A program made the position numbers and the translations under genes. Positions 51,236-62,625 of a stretch of 64,000 nucleotides of DNA are shown one piece after another; within the stretch, counting starts at the first letter, position 1; every line of letters starts with the position of its first letter. The notes under the pieces are model-generated. The model searched no databases and was not told the DNA's origin. It worked only from the letters and a program-made list of their open reading frames with translations. The DNA is from Microcebus murinus (taxonomy: Eukaryota > Chordata > Mammalia > Primates > Cheirogaleidae), in assembly GCF_040939455.1 (NCBI RefSeq), contig NC_134106.1, forward strand, positions 46,274,001 through 46,338,000, given 5' to 3'.

Positions 51236-52799
51236 AGGCTTTTAAGCAATTTTGTCATATTTTGCCTCATATTAAACCTCCTTTCAATGAAAACTACATG
51301 GTCTTTTACAAATGAACTCCTTAAAATCCTATTTTCCCAATTCATGCATTTTAACTTTATTACGTTAAATGTTGTTAACTTTGATGTTATGAATTTCATC
51401 TCATTTGTGTTTTGCTGAACTCTCGTGTCCTCATCTTTGTGTCTCTCCGGTGTAGTGGTGGCAGCCATTCCCCAGCCCTCCCACTGTTACCATTGGCCTT
51501 ATATGATGGATGAATTCAATGACCATGCTAGTCATACCTTTAAAATCCCTCTTTAAAATTTCTGTCACAGCTGGACATCTGACTTCCTACCATAAGTAGA
51601 AAGCTGTTAGGATGGACTGGTTTGTAACTTTGGAGTTTGGTCACTGAGTACTGGTGACTTTTTCTTTGTTATATGAATACTCAACTTGGGGGTATGGGGA
51701 CGCATCCTGAGTAATTTCAACAGGCAAATTTTAGTAACTTTTATTTCAGAAAGGAGCAAAAGCAAATGAAAGCCATTCAATAACTGAAAGTAATTTTAGC
51801 TAATGTGCTAAGAGTGACATTGCTCTGTTTTTACACGTCTGCAGTCATTTAAGTAGCTGCATAGAATCCTCCTTCACACACTGTGGCTTCTGAAATTGAA
51901 GAACCCTTGGCTGCTTGTTTTCAGGGTAAAAATCAACTGATTTGAGTCCTAATCCTTTCCATTCTCTCTTGTTTTTCTTTTTTTCATTTATTTACTTTTA
52001 AAATAAATAATCAAGATATCCTCTTTCTATATCCTTTCTGTACAACTGAGAATGTTAATCAAGGTCTCAGATCGTATCATAGCAAAAATGTGTTGCTTGG
52101 CAACAGAGAGAAAGATACAATGTTTTCAGATTTTAAAAATATTTCAAGGTTTTATTTTTTTATTAAAATGATTGCATTATTTATGGGAAAATAGCATGGA
52201 GGGAGAGAAAAATGGACCATGGCAGCAATATTTTTCTTATATTTGTTTTCTAAGTAATGTTTTAAGTAGGAATTGTTTCTCATCTTTTAGACCCTCGCTG
52301 GGTCTCAGATTTATGTGCTGAAGTTTTATACAGTTTACCCATATATGTGGAGGAAAATTCTTTTTCTTTTCTTTTCATTGTTCCTTTCCAAAAAAGTTAC
52401 AGCCCATTGGCCCTCTTTCTACAGGAAGCCTTCCTGGAATTAACCAGAGCCATTTTTGGACACACCAGAGCCTCTACCATTTTCTCTGTGTATTTTGATA
52501 CTATTTCTTATGGTGACTACATATTGGTCTAGCCTCCGTCCCGTGTCAGAGTTCAAGGTCTCTGAAAGCCTGTTTCAGAAAACCATGTGGGCTTGCTATG
52601 AAGTGTGTTGATGGTCTGATTGCCATTTTCAAACTATGCTTGCCTAGATTTCAAGAGTTTTTGAAAGGTTCTATAATTTAGACTCCAGTGCTCTATGCAC
52701 AGTACTTATCACTGTGTTAATGAGCCTTCATTGTGACTCATAAGATAGATCAGTGCTGTTCCACAATCATAGAAATGACTGGATTGTGGAGAGATTAGA
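51236..52799. other. Intron 2, nothing recognised
   Basis: AT-rich unique-looking sequence with no gene or confident repeat. Confidence 0.4.
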
Positions 52800-52819
52800 G
52801 ATGCTTTTTTTCATTAAAA

Positions 52820-52966
52820 AATCACCTGTAGTCCTACCTGCTCAGGAGGCTGGGGTGGGAGGTTCCCTTGAGCCCAGGAGTTGCAAGTTGCAGTGAGCTG
52901 TGATTGCACCTCTGTACTCCAGCCTGAGTGACAGTGTGAGACTCTGACTCAAAAAAAAAAAAAAAT
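52820..52966 (+). mobile_element. Alu right-arm/monomer fragment with A tail
   Basis: About 145 bp reading 'cacctgtagtcctacctgctcaggaggctggggtgggagg', 'gagcccaggagttgcaagttgcagtgagctgtgattgcac', 'cagcctgagtgacagtgtgagactctg', then an A tail. Only one arm is present, so it is a monomeric (FRAM-like) or truncated Alu. Possible decayed duplication 'atgctttttttc / atgcttatttgc' at 52801 and 52968. Confidence 0.88.
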
Positions 52967-53064
52967 GATGCTTATTTGCAAGGTCATGGCATAGAGCAGA
53001 GCACTAAAGTTCCCCCATTGAGCACCAGGAAATAACTATAAGTGAGAACTTCGTTTAGGCAAGT

Positions 53065-53265
53065 CAGCTGGTCAGGCATTACTTTCTGGCTCTGCTACTT
53101 ACAAGCTATGTGATATGGGCAAGTCCCTTAACTTCTCTGTGCCTCAGTTTCCTTATCCATAAACTGAGGATAATAATAGTACCCATCTTATAAAGTTGCT
53201 CTCAGAATTACATGAGACAGTGCTAGCTGGTGCCTAGTAAGTGTACAATAAATGTTTGCTTTTAT
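53065..53265 (+). repeat. MIR SINE
   Basis: Well preserved: 'tctggctctgctacttacaagctatgtgatatgggcaagtcccttaacttctctgtgcctcagtttcc' order, 'ggataataatagtacccatcttataaagttgctctcag' and 'gtgcctagtaagtgtacaataaatgttt'. Confidence 0.9.
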
Positions 53266-56200
53266 TACTGCTAATATTAGTATTTAAATGCAGAAACTTA
53301 AAAGTGTTTTTCCCTCCTCCCTCTTGTTCCTCCTCCTCTTATTTATTTAATTCTGTTATACTTGACCACATTAAATTTCAAAATCAAGTTTAGGGAAGAT
53401 ATATTTTTATCTACCTTCTAAACTTGTCTTTATTGGACAATAATATGTTTAAATAACAAGCCTTCTCTTTAAGACTTTCCCGCTACACAATCGAAATAAA
53501 AGAAGAAATGGGTACTGATGATGATTGTGAAGTTTTCTGAAGACACTGTGAACTTCTTCCTGGTTATGAGCCTCTTTTTTTATAAAAACTAAGCTAACAA
53601 CAGAATTTTCCCGCTGTAGTCTGTGGTTGCTGTGACAGCAGTACTTTTACCCACAGAATTTAGGACCTAGCCCTTTTGTTTGGAAATTTTGTTTTCCTTG
53701 GGTGGATGTATCCAAATTTTCATATCCAATGTGTTTTTCCCCCGCTCATAGTATTAGCTTATAAGGAGTTTAATCATACCTGTTCAAGACATAGACTGTC
53801 TGTAAATATCTGTATTATTTCTTTTTATTTTATTTCTTCCTTTGATTGGCTGAGTTTTTTTGACATGTATAAAATTTTTTTGGTCTTTTATAAAGGACTT
53901 TAAAGAAGTATTTTTTAGGTATGATTAATAGCATGTCACCAGTAATTATGGCCAAACCTATGGGTCATGGATTGCCAGCCATTTTAGACCTTATTTCTGC
54001 AAGGTGTTGTGAGACTTAGGTGTTGGTAGCAAGTCTGGGATATAGGGGAGAGGAGAGAAAAAAGTAAGAGATCTGAATAGGAAAGGAGAGAAGGAGAAAG
54101 AGAAAAAGGAGAGGCACTTTTGGTGATATTGTGAACCTCTGACTTCTGCTGTGGGTGACCATAAATTTTGTTGTTGTTTAGTGTGTTTGTCTTTAATGAT
54201 AGAAGAACCACAGTGTACCACAGTCATGAACAACCAGATCTGTAAGTCTAGATATTTTTCCTAATGAAACGTGAAAAGTGAACACTTTTTCAAAATAATA
54301 TATGTTATAAATTAGGCTTTAAGAGCCCACACTTTCTTTTATCTGAGGCAAAGAAGAATCAGCCCCAACAAATGGGTTTTCACCAGGGAATTAATATGAC
54401 TTTCACCTTGAGCTAATTTTGCTTTAGCATAAGCAAGATATATTTGAATTCTGTCTTTTATATATCACTGGGAAATTTTGTTTCTTTATACAATTGTCAG
54501 AGAATCTTTGTGAATGTCATACAAATATTCATGATGTCAGTAAAATTATGCTTGAATAAGTATTGCTGGACCATTTTTTTTTAAATTTTGGGCCTCTCAT
54601 TGACAGAATTAGTCAGTGAAATTTAGCAAGGTATTTGGCAATATACAGCCCAGCATATTCAACGTTATACTTTCTGTGTCTCTTATTTTATTTTCATTTT
54701 CTATGTTTTGAACGTTTTCTTGTGGTTGGATGAAATTTGCACAATTACTTAGACTAAATGAACTAAACCCTTCTCTGAGATATTAGTAACTCATGACTGA
54801 TGATTTAGGAACATAGACTTACTGTAGGGACAGATACCTTGGGTAGATGATGTAATTCCTGGACACAGGCAGTAAAAAAGTACAAGTAGTTATTTTTTTG
54901 TGTTCCCTACTCTCTTAATTAGTCATTGAAAACATCGTAAAAGAAGTAATGACTCATTTCTTTTTTATAGGCAATCTCAGGAGTTCATATTTATTTTCCT
55001 GCTATTAGAAATATTGATGCTAAACTGCAGAGCCTAGGTTATTTTCCAGTGGTGTTAAGCTCTGTGTTGGAAATATGATTTTAAAAATATAAACTGAACA
55101 CTCTTGCTCAGATCTTCCCATGGTTGATCGAGGTTTCAGCTCATATATTACCTTATTACTTCTGAGAGAGTCCCTACACGACCACCCAATTTAAAAAGGC
55201 CTTTCTGTTCCTGACCCTTGTTTAATATTTCTTTTGAAAGCAACAACCCTCATATGAAACTTTTTTGTTTATTTCTTTGCTTTTCTTTGTTTATTGTCTT
55301 CTTCCAGCTGCTAACCTATGAGCCCCATGAGTGCAGGCATCTTGTCCCTTATCCGGCTCTCAGCTCTGGCCCTGGTACTGGCCCCCTGAAAGGGGCTATC
55401 CTCTTGAATGTAAGAGGAAATCAGAAAAGAGGAATGACTTGTTTCAAGTTCAGATTCTACTTTTTTCTTATTCTTTTGCTACTGAAGGTCTGCTTAGGTG
55501 CTTAAATGAGCAGCAAAGCATGATCCTGAAAAGTTCTGCTAATCTGTTTCTTATGTCTTACCATTGCTTTAAAAAAATGCAGTAAACTTGCCTTACATAG
55601 TCTGATATCTTTCTCTTATACTAAAGGGCATGAGATTTAGGAGCAAACTGGTGGCATAAAAATTAGTTCCCTGAATACTTCTTTGTCTTTATCAAGTCCT
55701 GACTCTGTGGGGTCTGATGAAATGTATTCTGGTTGCTCCCTCAATTAGCATGGCACCACGGTCTCTCCTGGAAGAATTCCAAAGAATAAAAATATCTTAA
55801 TTTTTTTCTTGGTAAAATATTTTGTGTTAATCATAGTCTCCCCAACATGAGATGGAAAGAAAAGCAAGTTAGATAACAGGATAAGGTATTAGAGACCCTG
55901 AACAGAGATGGTCTCGCAGGGACCTTGGCTCTTGCATGGTGGCCTCAGTCACCACGCCCCTAAGTGTCACAGCTGGAATCATCCTGACACGACCCTCTGT
56001 AATGAAGTCTATGGGTTCTGAATCCAGGTGATTCCATTTTATGGAAAAAAGGAAAAGAACTTTCTAGGAAAGATAAAAGACTTTATTGGAATTGTCTGTT
56101 GCCTCATGAGTTTTGGCTTCCATGTAAAACTGACTCAGTTGGGTGAAAGGAGTGAACCTTGGCAGTATGTTTTTACTGTGGACCAAGGGCTTTTAATGAG

Positions 56201-56925
56201 GTGGCTTAAAGCTTATGGAGGTCATGGTTTTAGAGGAGTCTGTCTGTAATGTTTTCCTCCATAACATTTGATGCTACAGGTGTTAGTGTGCATTATTTTT
56301 CTGGGAAGAAGATCCTTAGCTTTATCAGGGATGTTTGTAGTTACTGTTTTCACTACTTCCTCACTTCTGTTCTTGTCTCTTTCTGCTCCAGTAGTTGTTC
56401 AGTTCCTGGTCCTTCACTGTGACAGCTCCATGGTGATCCCAGTGGGCACTACTTTCCTACTCAACCACTTGCAACACTTGGCAGGGATGATCATTCTCTC
56501 CTTGTGACACTTTATCTCTTGGTGTTCATGGCATCCCCCTCCCTTTGTCTACTTCTCTGGCTGATCTTTCTCTTGGATGTGGTTATACTCCTATGCTGGG
56601 CCTTTCAGTGTTGGAGGGCCCCAGGACTCCTTTCTGAGCATGTCTTTTCTTCCTGCATATTTAGATGATTTTACCTGGTTACATGGACTTGAATTCTAAG
56701 TCAATACAAATGAATTCTAAATCTGTAGCTGTAGCCATGACTTCTCTACTAGACTTCAGGTGATCATATCCAAATGCCTATTTGGTGTCACCAGTAGGAT
56801 GTCTAATTGGCATCCAAAACATAAAATGACCAAAATCAGACTCTGGATTTCTTCTCCATAGCTACTTTCCCCCGGAAATTGCTGATCTGAGAATATAGCA
56901 CCACTCAGTGGCTTAAGCCAGAAAC
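53266..56925. other. Intron 2, nothing recognised
   Basis: Mostly unique-looking. A purine-rich patch lies at 54040-54115 (gagaggagagaaaaaag type). No exon, RNA gene or confident transposon. Confidence 0.4.
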
Positions 56926-56929
56926 CTAC

Positions 56930-57600
56930 TAGTTGCATTTGATTCCTTGCATGCCCTCACCACTCCACATACTTTGGCAAGCTCATTTTCTTAATTTCAC
57001 CTTCAAAACGATCCTGTATTTCTCTATGTCTATTATAGCCACCCTAGTCCAAGGCAGCATGATCGTTCTTGCATGAACAATTCTATTTAGTTCCTAGTGT
57101 CCCAGCTGCCCCTTTTGTCTCTATGTAACAAATCACATTAAACCTAATGGTGACTTATAATAATATCAAAGTTTCCTTGCCCTCTCCTAGGGGGTTCTGC
57201 CTTGTCTGCAGGGTTCTAGCCCACGCTGTCCTTATTTCTTTTTCCTGAACTCACCGAGAGCCTTCTCCCTCAAGGGCCTCTGCATTAGGCTTTGCCTCTG
57301 CCTAGGAAGCTCTTCCTACACCCAGGCATGCCTGTCTCCTATTGTTATTCAGATCTCAGGTTAATTCTCACTTCCTCAGAAAGCACTTCCTACTCTAGCA
57401 TTTTTCATGTTTATCTATTTAATGTCAATTTACCATGTATGTATGAATGCATATAAGGATGCACATTTGTGTTTGTTTTCTGTTTCTCACATAAAATGTT
57501 GTTCATTTGTTCAGTGCCTTATTCCTATTGTCTGGGATGTGCCTAGCACATTGTAACAGCTCCATTAATTGTTGAATGAATGAATGAATGGATGAATGTT
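56930..57600 (+). repeat. L2 LINE 3' part
   Basis: L2 blocks: 'attgatt... cttgcatgccctcaccactccacat', 'tttgcctctgcctaggaagctcttcc', 'attcagatctcaggttaattctcacttcctcagaaagcacttcc', and the 3' terminus 'gtgcctagcacattgtaacagctccattaattgttgaatgaatgaatg'. The (GAAT)n end is typical of L2. Confidence 0.8.
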
Positions 57601-57939
57601 TATACTCAAAGAGATCTGTGATTTTATTTTATTTTTAATCATTAACCAAAGTCAATACTTTATTTAGATTTCCTTGGTTTTTACCTAATGTCTCTTTTCT
57701 TCCTCAGAGCTGTGATTTTAAAAGGCATTAAGAATGACTGATTCCAACAAAACCATTGGTTTGTGGTTCAGGTTTTAGTAGTCTTTGTGTCATGATATGA
57801 TCAATCTCTTTTGTGTTGTGTAAATATAAACATCTCAGAAACACACATGTGAAAGAAGGAAGGATTGCATGTGAGCTAAGAATACAAGGCCAAGAACTCA
57901 CCAGCCTTTCCAGCTTCTGGTAGGTGTTAGGCTACTGAT

Positions 57940-58085
57940 TGGTTGGTGTGGATTGATAGTACTTTCCTGGGTAGGTGAGGAAACTGAGTCTAACTGGTTA
58001 AGTTACTTGACAAATCACATAGCTGGTGACTGAGGGGCCAGGACTGGAAACCTGTCTTTCTGACTTCAGAGTGTGTTTCATAATG
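57940..58085 (-). repeat. MIR SINE, reverse orientation
   Basis: Shows 'gtaggtgaggaaactgagtctaac', 'gttacttgacaaatcacatagctgg' and 'gccaggactggaaacctgtctttctgacttc', the MIR reverse-complement core. Confidence 0.75.
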
Positions 58086-58219
58086 ATGAATGATGAACAC
58101 ACATAATGATGTGTTTCATAATATACACCTTCCTTGTCTAATCCTTTGAAAAATAGCAGAAGGAATTCATGTTAAACATTTGTATTGAGCAATCATGGTA
58201 TGCTCAAGTTAGATAGGAA

Positions 58220-58330
58220 ATATTTAGGCTGGCTTTGCAGGGCCAAAAGGTCTCTGTTGTAACTATTCAACTCTGTTAGTATATTGCCAAAGAAAACATA
58301 GGCTGGCTGTATAGTTAGCATCCAATGCTG
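58220..58330 (+). mobile_element. hAT-like MITE scrap
   Basis: The stretch 'taggctggctttgcagggccaaaaggtctctgttgtaactattcaactctgttag' matches the middle of the family at 46745-46945. Only this part survives. Confidence 0.6.
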
Positions 58331-59711
58331 CTAGAGCTTGTTCTGGTCCTTTTTTATTTCCAAATTATTTCTTCCCAGCCTAAGTTTATAAAAATGAGAA
58401 AATCTACTTACTTATCCATTCAGGGATTTTTTTGTATACTTATTTTACTTTCTTTTCTCCATGAACGAGAAACATGATGCTCAAGTGTGCCCATGCTGAG
58501 TCACCTCATTCACTAGGGAGCCTTCTCCTTCTCAGTATTTCTGAGTGCTTCTCTTCTGACAGTCATCTCAGTCTGCCATGTACCATGGTTTGTGGGTACA
58601 GCGTTAACTTTGTTAAGTCATTGGGCTTCTGGAGGGCAGGGTCAGCTAAGCAGCTCTTAGCATGGTGCCTTGTCCTTAGGAGACCCTAAGCCAATTGCCA
58701 GTAGCCTTTGAACTGGCTCTCCTCTGAGCTTCCTGGCCTTCTATTTCTAGCAACTGCTCTTACCATTCAAAACGTCTTGGCTACGATTATTTTTATGGTT
58801 AAAAAAAAAATTAAACCACCATGGGTTTTCATTGTCTTTTGTGTTTCATGCTTATTCCCATCCTGGTTCATCTTGTAACTCCTAGGTCTTTTTCTCAAAT
58901 TTGCCTATTTTGTTTCAGTCACTCGTTATTTATTATCTACCTTTTTTCCTCTGGAGTTTCATTTCCCTTTCAAATGTGCATGTTCTCCAGAGCCAGTTTA
59001 GACCTTTATTAAAGATATTCAGAATTGATTTAGTTATTCTAACTTCTTGATTATGTATTCATCTTCCCTCACCTGAGTGTTTACACATTCTTTCCTTGTC
59101 CTGCCTGTTTGCTGACTTTAGGGAAGACACTACGTTTTAATTATTTGCTGAATAATAATTACCACATTATAAAAGGTTGAACAGTTTTTATCATCTCTGC
59201 TGATAGAAATAGCTTAGTAGATCTTCCATATACCTATAAGCCTGGGTATAAATGAGTTCATCTCAGGTTGTGAAAAACAGTTTACTAAAATCAGAAACAA
59301 ATCAAAACAGATGTAAGGTTTTAGGGTCATTAATTTCCATTAAATTTCCGTGGAGACCTATGAACAAGCTAAAAATACCTTCATCGAATTATATGCCTTC
59401 TTCAGTGTTGTGCAGTGTGATAGGGGAAAAATATAAAGCTAAATACTTACCCTCCTAATCTGCAAACTTGTCTAAATGAAAATGTGGATAATCTCATTAC
59501 TTGGAATAGTTAACAGGGTAGGCATCGGAAATTTTCTGTGCAGATTCCTCCCTTAATTTCTCGTTAAGGTCTTCTTACTCTACAGCCAACCAGTGCCCTG
59601 ATTAAATAGCCACCATTAGATATAGATTGAAAAATCATATAATTCTGTAGGAGGCTTACTTTGATATTGGTTTTTATGCATGAGTGAGAAAGGTACATTA
59701 GGAAAAAGACC
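58331..59711. other. Intron 2, nothing recognised
   Basis: Unique-looking sequence without gene or confident repeat. Confidence 0.4.
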
Positions 59712-59737
59712 AAAAAAAAAAAAAAAAAAAAAAAAAA
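59712..59737. repeat. Poly-A tract, 26 bases
   Basis: An uninterrupted run of 26 A. The flank to its left shows no recognisable retroposon body, so its origin is unclear. Confidence 0.95.
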
Positions 59738-60035
59738 CTAATCTGTGAGAGAAACAGAATATATAAAACACTGAAAATAGAGATTAGGTTTTCTTCTCAA
59801 AGTTGGTATTCATGCAGAATGCATTCCTGGAGCAGATGTGTATTGTGCACCTAGTGTAATATTTAATGTCTTGAAAAATGGACAGTCTAGCAGGAGAAAA
59901 AGAGATGCACAAACTTCAATGTAAGTCCCATAAAGGTGGTACAAAACAGATCTTAAATAATTCAGAGAAAACGTTTATTTATGGCTAAGAGATTTGAGAA
60001 GTCCTCATGGAGGAGGCAGGTTTGAGATCAACTTT

Positions 60036-62625
60036 AAAAAAGTAGTACATTTTTAGAAACCTCCCTGACACCTTTTATGAAGCGAATATTACTCTGATAC
60101 CAAAACCAGGAAAGAATCCAACAAAAAAAGAAAACTACAGACCAATATCCCTAATGAATATAGATGCAAAAATTTTCAACAAAATCTTAGCTAACCGAAT
60201 CCAGACGCTTATCAAAAAAATAATCCATCATGACCAAGTGGGCTTCATCCCAGGAATGCAGGGATGGTTCAACATACGCAAATCTATAAATGCAATTCAC
60301 CACATAAACAGAAGCAAAAACAAAGACCACATGATTCTCTCAATAGATGCAGAAAAAGCTTTTGACAAAATTCAACACCCTTTCATGATACGAACACTCA
60401 AGAAAATAGGCATAGAAGGGACATATCTAAAAATGATACAAGCCATTTATGACAGACCCATAGCTAACATCATACTGAATGGGGAAAAACTGAAAGCATT
60501 CCCACTTAGAACCGGAACCAGACAAGGCTGCCCACTATCTCCACTTCTATTCAACATAGTACTGGAAGTCCTGGCTACAGCAATCAGACAGGAAAGTGGA
60601 ATTAAAGGTATCCAAATAGGGGCAGAAGAGATCAAACTTTCACTGTTTGCTGATGATATGATATTATATCTAGAAAACCCCAAAGATTCAACCAGGAAAC
60701 TTCTGGAACTGATCAATGAATTTAGCAAAGTCTCAGGATACAAAATCAATACACAGAAATCAGAGGCATTCGTATATGCCAACAACAATCAAATCGAAAA
60801 CCAAATTAAAGACTCAATACCCTTCACAATAGCAACAAAGAAATTAAAGTACCTAGGAGTATACTTAACCAAGGAGGTAAAAGACCTCTACAGGGAGAAC
60901 TATGAAACACTGAGGAAGGAAATAGCAGAGGATGTAAACAGATGGAAATCCATTCCATGCTCGTGGATCGGCAGACTCAACATCATTAAAATGTCTATAC
61001 TACCCAAACTGATCTACAGATTCAATGCAATACCTATTAAAATCCCATCAGCATTCTTCACAGATATAGAAAAAATAATTTTACGCTTTGTATGGAACCA
61101 AAGAAGACCCCGAATATCAAGAGCAATTCTAGGCAACAAAAACAAATTGGGAGGCATTAATATGCCAGATATCAAACTATACTACAAAGCTGTAGTAATT
61201 AAAACAATCTGGTATTGGCACAAAAATAGGATTATTGACCAGTGGAACAGATGTGAGAATCCTGATATAAAACCATCCTCATATAGCCATCTAATCTTTG
61301 ACAAAGTAGACAAAAACATACGCTGGGGAAAAGAATCCCTTTTCAATAAATGGTGCTGGGAAAACTGGATAGCCACTTGTAGAAGGTTAAAACAGGACCC
61401 ACACCTTTCACCTCTCACAAAAATCAACTCACGCTGGATAACAGACTTAAACCTAAGGTATGAAACCATTAGAATTCTAGAGGAAAATGTTGGAAACACT
61501 CTCCTAGACATCGGCCTAGGCAAAGAGTTTATGAAGAAATCCCCAAAGGCAATCAAAGCAGCAACAAAAATAAATAAATGGGACATGATGAAACTACAAA
61601 GCTTCTGCACAGCCAAAGAAACAGTCATGAAAGTAAACAGACAACCTACAGAATGGGAGAAAATTTTTGCATCCTATGTATCCGATAAAGGACTGATAAC
61701 TAGAATATACTTAGAACTCACGAAAATCAGCAAGAAAAAATCAAATAACCCTATTAAAAAGTGGGCAAAGGACATGAACAGAAACTTTTCTAAAGAAGAC
61801 AGAAGAATGGCCAACAAACATATGAAAAAATGCTCACCATCCCTAATCATCAGGGAAATGCAAATCAAAACTACAATGAGATATCACTTAACTCCAGTGA
61901 GAATGGCCTTTATCAAAAAGTCTCCAAATAACAAATGCTGGCGTGGTTGTGGAGAGAGAGGAACACTCCTACACTGCTGGTGGAACTGCAAACTAGTTCA
62001 ACCTCTGTGGAAAGCAATATGGAGATACCTTAAAGCGATACAAGTGAATATACCATTTGATCCAGCAATCCCATTGCTGGGCATCTACCCAAATGATCCA
62101 GTGACACTCTTCAAAAAAGACACCTGCACTCGAATGTTTATAGCAGCACAATTCATAATTGCAAGGCTGTGGAAACAGCCCAAGTGCCCATCAATCCAAG
62201 AATGGATTAAAAAAATGTGGTATATGTATATCATGGAGTACTATTCAGCTCTAAGAAACAACGGTGATATAGCACATCTTATATTTTCCTGGTTAGAGCT
62301 GGAACCCATACTACTAAGTGAAGTATCCCAAGAATGGAAAAACAAGCACCAGATATATTCTCCAGCAAACTGGTATTAACTGAGTAGCACCTAAGTGGAC
62401 ACACAGGTGCTACAGTAATAGGGTATTGGGGAGGTGGGAGGGGGGAGGGGGGCGGGTATATACATACATAACGAGTGAGATGTGCACCATCTGGGGGATG
62501 GTCATGATGGAGACTCAGACTTTTGGGGGGAGGGGGGGAAATGGGCATTTATTGAAACCTTAAAATCTGTACCCCCATAATATGCCAAAAAAAAAAAAAA
62601 AAAAAAAAAAAGTAGTACATTTTTA
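60036..62625 (+). mobile_element. Young 5'-truncated L1 with target site duplication and A tail
   Basis: L1 body 60056-62605, flanked by a perfect 20-bp duplication, aaaaaagtagtacattttta, at 60036-60055 and 62606-62625 (the A part may blend into the tail). It begins within ORF2, keeps one open frame to TAA at 62377-62379, then a 200-bp 3' UTR with G-runs at 62429-62456 and 62524-62539 and a 'tatatacatacataacgagtg' segment, then 25 or more A. Upstream ORF1, the endonuclease domain and the promoter are missing, so it cannot move by itself. Intact frame and exact duplication point to recent insertion. Confidence 0.96.
60058..62379 (+). pseudogene. L1 ORF2p fragment (reverse transcriptase to C-terminus, 773 codons)
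   Basis: Uninterrupted frame from the truncation point, with a first internal ATG at 60154 (741 codons from there). A full L1 ORF2p is about 1275 residues, so roughly the last 60 percent remains. Visible parts: the '[21 protein letters not shown]' region of the RT fingers, '[18 protein letters not shown]', the catalytic FADD (60646-60657) with D-D at 60652-60657, the thumb, and the cysteine segment [18 protein letters not shown] near 61935-61989. The endonuclease domain that cuts target DNA is absent. It has no promoter of its own and lies sense to CCDC85A, so it can be transcribed only as intron sequence. Confidence 0.95.
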
